This document shows, in pieces, positions 61,070 to 64,000 of a stretch of DNA of 64,000 bases (position 1 is the first letter of the stretch; every line of letters starts with the position of its first letter). This DNA is from Bacteriovorax sp. Seq25_V. Its GTDB lineage: Bacteria; Bdellovibrionota; Bacteriovoracia; Bacteriovoracales; Bacteriovoracaceae. The stretch lies in NCBI RefSeq assembly GCF_000447795.1, contig NZ_AUNI01000020.1, positions 248,001-312,000 on the forward strand. The letters run 5' to 3'. The position numbers and the translations under genes are program-made. The notes beneath the pieces are model-generated. The model made no database searches. It was not told the DNA's origin and saw only the letters and a list, made by a program, of their open reading frames with translations.

Positions 61070-61777
61070 ATGGATAAGAAGTATCTTATAAACTCCATTT
61101 ATCGTGCGACTGAAGGCGAAGGTGTTCACCTTGGAACTCCTCAGGTTTTCGTGCGTTTTCAAGGCTGTGCTATTGGTTGCATTAACTGCGACTCAATGGA
61201 TACATGGGAGTTTGCTGGTGATATGTTATCACTTGAAGATATTTGGGAAAAGCTTGTCGAAGAAACATATAACTTAAAAATAAAACGTGTTTCTATAACA
61301 GGAGGAGACCCTCTTCATCCAAAACATGAGCCACAAGTTTTAGAGCTTGCAGGTTTTTTAAAAGAGAAAGGTTTCTTTGTTAATATTGAAGCTGCTGGTT
61401 CAAGAGTTGTTCATACAATTTTTGATTTAATCGATTTTATTAGTTTTGATTTTAAGACACCATCTACAGGAGTTAAGACTAGAGTTTCAAATATTGTCAC
61501 ACTTAATAAACAGTATCCTGGAAAATTTCAAATAAAGGCCGTCATTGCTGATGAAAGAGATTTTTTGGCGACATATGATGCTTATAATGAAGTTCTCGCA
61601 CAAAGTGAATCAATGGATTTTCCTTGGGTTCTTACTCCATGCTACGAGCCTGAAGAAGAATTTCCAATGGAGAGATTTCAAAATATTTTGGCGATGAATG
61701 AAAAATACGGAAGCCTTTTTCGTGTTATCGGCCAACAACATAAGTGGGTATTTGGAGCTGACAAAAAGCAGGTTTAA
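61070..61777 (+). CDS. queE: 7-carboxy-7-deazaguanine synthase
   Basis: The 235-residue radical-SAM enzyme converts 6-carboxytetrahydropterin to carboxydeazaguanine in queuosine synthesis. IYRATEGEGVHLGTPQVF precedes the CX3CX2C cluster motif (Cys33, Cys37, Cys40 in GCAIGCINC), and ISITGGDPLHP-type SAM binding follows as VSITGGDPLHP. The ATG at 61070 is chosen because it places the conserved EGEG and cluster at the usual distance. It overlaps the following convergent gene by four bases. The product route leads to tgt at 48494. Confidence 0.93.
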   Translation: MDKKYLINSIYRATEGEGVHLGTPQVFVRFQGCAIGCINCDSMDTWEFAGDMLSLEDIWEKLVEETYNLKIKRVSITGGDPLHPKHEPQVLELAGFLKEKGFFVNIEAAGSRVVHTIFDLIDFISFDFKTPSTGVKTRVSNIVTLNKQYPGKFQIKAVIADERDFLATYDAYNEVLAQSESMDFPWVLTPCYEPEEEFPMERFQNILAMNEKYGSLFRVIGQQHKWVFGADKKQV

Positions 61778-62127
61778 GCTTGTGTTCTTGCCTCAATCAT
61801 TGATGTTCCATACTGCTTAATTGTACTTATTGTTAGAATAGAGTAGTTAAACTCTTCTGCTTGTTTGGAATCCTCATCTTCAAAACCGTTACAAATAACT
61901 ACCAGTTTTGAATCTCCTGGAATTTTCTTTAAAGCTACTTTGATAATACCACGAACTTTAGCAATATCAGGTGCGCAATATACTACGTATTTTTTATCTT
62001 TCTTGCTTGCGGTAAAGTGCCAAAGATTTGCCTTGTTTTTGGATATAACAACTTCATAAAGGTAACTTTTAAATACCATCGAACAATTTGTTATTAACTG
62101 ATCTACTTTTTGTTTCTTATTATTCAT
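61774..62127 (-). CDS. Hypothetical protein, 117 aa
   Basis: The soluble protein has an alpha/beta pattern (VVISKNKANLWHF, YVVYCAPDIAKVRGIIKVAL, KLVVICNGF) and no signal peptide. I do not recognise a family. It might be a small nucleotide-binding fold, but no catalytic motif supports this. It ends four bases inside queE. Confidence 0.62.
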   Translation of the reverse strand: MNNKKQKVDQLITNCSMVFKSYLYEVVISKNKANLWHFTASKKDKKYVVYCAPDIAKVRGIIKVALKKIPGDSKLVVICNGFEDEDSKQAEEFNYSILTISTIKQYGTSMIEARTQA

Positions 62128-62220
62128 TATTAATATTATATAAAAAAAAAAGAATTTTTCCTCATAATTTTAAGAAGAAAACAATTCCTATTTTATAGAT
62201 CGATGGATGTTTTTAGTCAG

Positions 62221-63312
62221 TTACTTAAGAAGTTTTGGAGAGCTTCCTCTATTTAAACCTTTTTTAAATTGAAACTTCTCACCAAGTGCACGACCTATAT
62301 TTGATGCCATGGCATCTGTTTTCTTTGCTGAAGTGTAACTCGCGCGCACTTTGGGGTAGACGCGGTTTACATGAATAGTGAGTTCATTTTTTGTTAGAGT
62401 TAATTCCTTACTTCTAGCTGTTTGATAAATATGTTCTTTCAAATTCTTTGATATAGTAGAACAGAAAGCTCGAGTAAAAGAATTCTTTGCAACAATGCCC
62501 TTGAGTTTTGAATTTTCCTTTTTCAGATTCTTCCAGATTGATTCTATTGAAAGAGACAAGTAATTGGCCATATATTCAGCAACGGTTACATTAACTCTTG
62601 ATCCAACGACTTCAAGATATCCTCCTCCACGTCCTTGATTAAATATAGGGTAGACTTGAAAGCTTTGAAGAACTTCGTAGAGACCATCATGGAGGGCATT
62701 CTTTCTGGTGAAACTTGCAACTCTAATAACGTAAGTCTCTTCTGTATCTTTGGTATGCTCATCACATTGGACTATTGATTCAAGATTATGTTTGGCAATG
62801 AGGTCGTTGGCCTTGATTGTTGCAAGATTTGCTTCATGCTCATTTGATGAGTTTGATAATTTTAAAAGCTTATTAATTTTTTCAAGAATCTTTTGGTCTT
62901 TCTCTCGTTCTGGAATAACTTCTTCAAGCATGATTTTTGATTTTGAAAAATTTGGATCCCAGCCATATCGTTTAAATACTTCCCTAAACTCAATTCCGTG
63001 GGTTTTGACATCATCACCATGAAAGATATGGCATAGAAAGTGTGCTACTTCGTGTCGTAGGACATTTTTAATAATTTCATCATCTATTTTGAACATTAAA
63101 TTTTTATTCAGGGCAATCTGATAAATTGTTGGGTCATAGAAACCTAGTATTTTTTCATGTTCAAAGCATACAAAGTGCAAAGGGTAGTATGTACGATTGT
63201 ACAGTAATCTCTTTCCAGAGTAGGGAAGAGAGACTTCATTCGCTAAAATTTCTTTGGCAAGAGCTTTAACTTTTTTTAGAAATGTTTCTGTCGTACTTGA
63301 ATAAATAAACAT
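62221..63312 (-). CDS. SprT-like metallopeptidase-domain protein with DUF2786
   Basis: The 363-residue protein has the zinc site VLRHEVAHFLCHIFHGDD near 87-104, followed by HGIEFREVFKRYGWD, which fits a SprT/Spartan-like domain. A DUF2786 segment follows near 145-190 (ILEKINKLLKLSNSSNEHEA, TIKANDLIAKHNLE). DUF2786 is known with this N-terminal type, and Spartan relatives cleave DNA-protein crosslinks, but that role here is inference. The C terminus is basic. It is preceded by the thioredoxin-fold gene on the same strand. Confidence 0.8.
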   Translation of the reverse strand: MFIYSSTTETFLKKVKALAKEILANEVSLPYSGKRLLYNRTYYPLHFVCFEHEKILGFYDPTIYQIALNKNLMFKIDDEIIKNVLRHEVAHFLCHIFHGDDVKTHGIEFREVFKRYGWDPNFSKSKIMLEEVIPEREKDQKILEKINKLLKLSNSSNEHEANLATIKANDLIAKHNLESIVQCDEHTKDTEETYVIRVASFTRKNALHDGLYEVLQSFQVYPIFNQGRGGGYLEVVGSRVNVTVAEYMANYLSLSIESIWKNLKKENSKLKGIVAKNSFTRAFCSTISKNLKEHIYQTARSKELTLTKNELTIHVNRVYPKVRASYTSAKKTDAMASNIGRALGEKFQFKKGLNRGSSPKLLK

Positions 63313-63328
63313 TAGTAAATTATTATAC

Positions 63329-63913
63329 TCAGTATTTTACTGAGCATCCGTAAGGTTTGGTTCTTTTAACTCTGACTTCGTTTCCTTGAGCAAGATCTTT
63401 TATCGCACTCTTTACGTAGTTCTCGGCAGACTTTATATCATCCTTATCTGCACTGGCAATGCTATCGATGGCACCCATATAAAGAATTTTACCAGTTTCA
63501 GAGATTATAAAAATCTCTGGTGTCGTCTTCGCATTATAAAGCCTTCCTACTTTTCCATCTGTATCAATTAGCATGGCATTTGCGTTCGACCTCTCATATT
63601 TTAAGCGGTCATGTGCATAAGCCGCATTTGGGATATATCCTTGCTTGTCTATGTTTGAAGAATTGATAGATAGCCATATAAAACCTTTAGATATTGCAAA
63701 TTTCTGTGTCTCTTGCATATTACTAGAGTCGTAATGCTTTCTAACAAATGGGCAACCATGGTTATACCATTCAAGAATGACTTTTTTTCCGCGATATTCT
63801 TTAAGTGAAACCAGTTTTCCCTGATCGTTTAAAACAGTGAAGTCTGGAGCATTATCGCCAGGAGAGATGGCCATTATTTTAAAAGAGAGTAGTAGTGTTA
63901 TTATTATCTTCAT
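63329..63913 (-). CDS. Secreted thioredoxin-fold redoxin with one active-site cysteine
   Basis: The 194-residue protein has a short signal peptide (MKIIITLLLSFKIMA) and an AhpC/TSA-like fold with APDFTVLNDQGKLVSL and the ILEWYNHGCPFVRKHY segment. The expected resolving cysteine is replaced in CPFVRKH, which is the normal form of a distinct redoxin family. A second cysteine occurs only near the C terminus (YGCSVKY). The ATG at 63913 is chosen because an earlier start would lie within a terminator stem. The location is probably periplasmic. Confidence 0.82.
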   Translation of the reverse strand: MKIIITLLLSFKIMAISPGDNAPDFTVLNDQGKLVSLKEYRGKKVILEWYNHGCPFVRKHYDSSNMQETQKFAISKGFIWLSINSSNIDKQGYIPNAAYAHDRLKYERSNANAMLIDTDGKVGRLYNAKTTPEIFIISETGKILYMGAIDSIASADKDDIKSAENYVKSAIKDLAQGNEVRVKRTKPYGCSVKY

Positions 63914-63931
63914 ATAGAAATCATAGCATAT

Positions 63932-63964
63932 AAAAAAGCCTAGCAAATAATTGCTAGGCCTTTT
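63932..63964. terminator. Bidirectional terminator at the window edge
   Basis: GCCTAGCAA and TTGCTAGGC form a nine-base stem around ATAA, flanked by an A-run on the left and CTTTTA on the right. Read on the minus strand it has a T-run, so it probably ends a minus-strand gene beyond the window. Confidence 0.82.
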
Positions 63965-64000
63965 ATATGTTAATTTTTTGTTAACTTTAAAAAATTAAAC

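Noticed and set aside
1-64000. CRISPR arrays, prophage or defence-island genes
   Set aside because: No regularly spaced repeats and no recognised cas, restriction, toxin-antitoxin or phage structural genes were found.

Overview
The window is 64 kb of AT-rich bacterial chromosome with dense, short-spaced genes on both strands. The best taxonomic guess is a predatory-lineage Bdellovibrionota bacterium close to Bacteriovorax/Halobacteriovorax. The guess rests on the low GC, a fused ccoNO cbb3 oxidase gene, a type III glutamine synthetase, an unusually large number of secreted peptidases and lineage-specific secreted proteins, frequent TTG/GTG starts, and no plasmid or phage signature. No rRNA, tRNA, CRISPR array or prophage was recognised.

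Layout. 1-2.5 kb: end of a FadI-like thiolase coupled to a four-CBS protein, then a CobB-type sirtuin. 2.6-7.1 kb: membrane hydrolase, esterase, CTP-dependent lipid-kinase-like protein and a CPA2 antiporter with CBS domains. 7.3-8.8 kb: an IS1-like insertion sequence. Two non-autonomous relatives of about 175 bp lie at 4.5 kb and 33.4 kb. 8.8-18.3 kb: a respiratory block on the minus strand. It reads FNR-like regulator, a lone cyclic-nucleotide-binding domain protein, then a likely operon usp-ccoI-ccoS-ccoNO-ccoQ-ccoP-ccoG-safE plus a 41-aa membrane protein, with an FNR-like palindrome just upstream of usp. 18.4-30 kb: a 1001-aa secreted protein with two degenerate GGDEF-like segments, a DUF6178 protein, a coiled-coil protein, an IscA-like/LysR pair, an M61 peptidase, a lipase-like hydrolase and a phosphopantetheinyl transferase. 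30-45 kb: type III glutamine synthetase, C1, M14 and M10-type secreted peptidases, a 2OG-Fe oxygenase, a solitary ParB-like protein, a METTL25-like methyltransferase and MurD. 45-49.6 kb: SerC, a TPP riboswitch controlling a TonB-dependent receptor, and Tgt. 49.7-64 kb: an FHA/RDD membrane protein, outer-membrane and secreted proteins, a DEAD-box helicase, a kelch/propeller protein, a truncated globin, a DksA-like protein, QueE, a SprT/DUF2786 protein and a thioredoxin-fold protein.

Functional links. The cbb3 block encodes the terminal oxidase together with its copper loading (CcoI, SafE), iron-sulfur maturation factor (CcoG), small assembly subunits and probable oxygen-responsive regulator. 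The TPP element predicts that the TonB receptor imports thiamin or a precursor. Tgt and QueE are two separate steps of the queuosine tRNA pathway. The mobile-element family is the most distinctive feature: the IS and one derivative sit exactly between the stop codons of convergent genes, and at the IS junction the transposase and the neighbouring gene each borrow a stop codon from the other's DNA.
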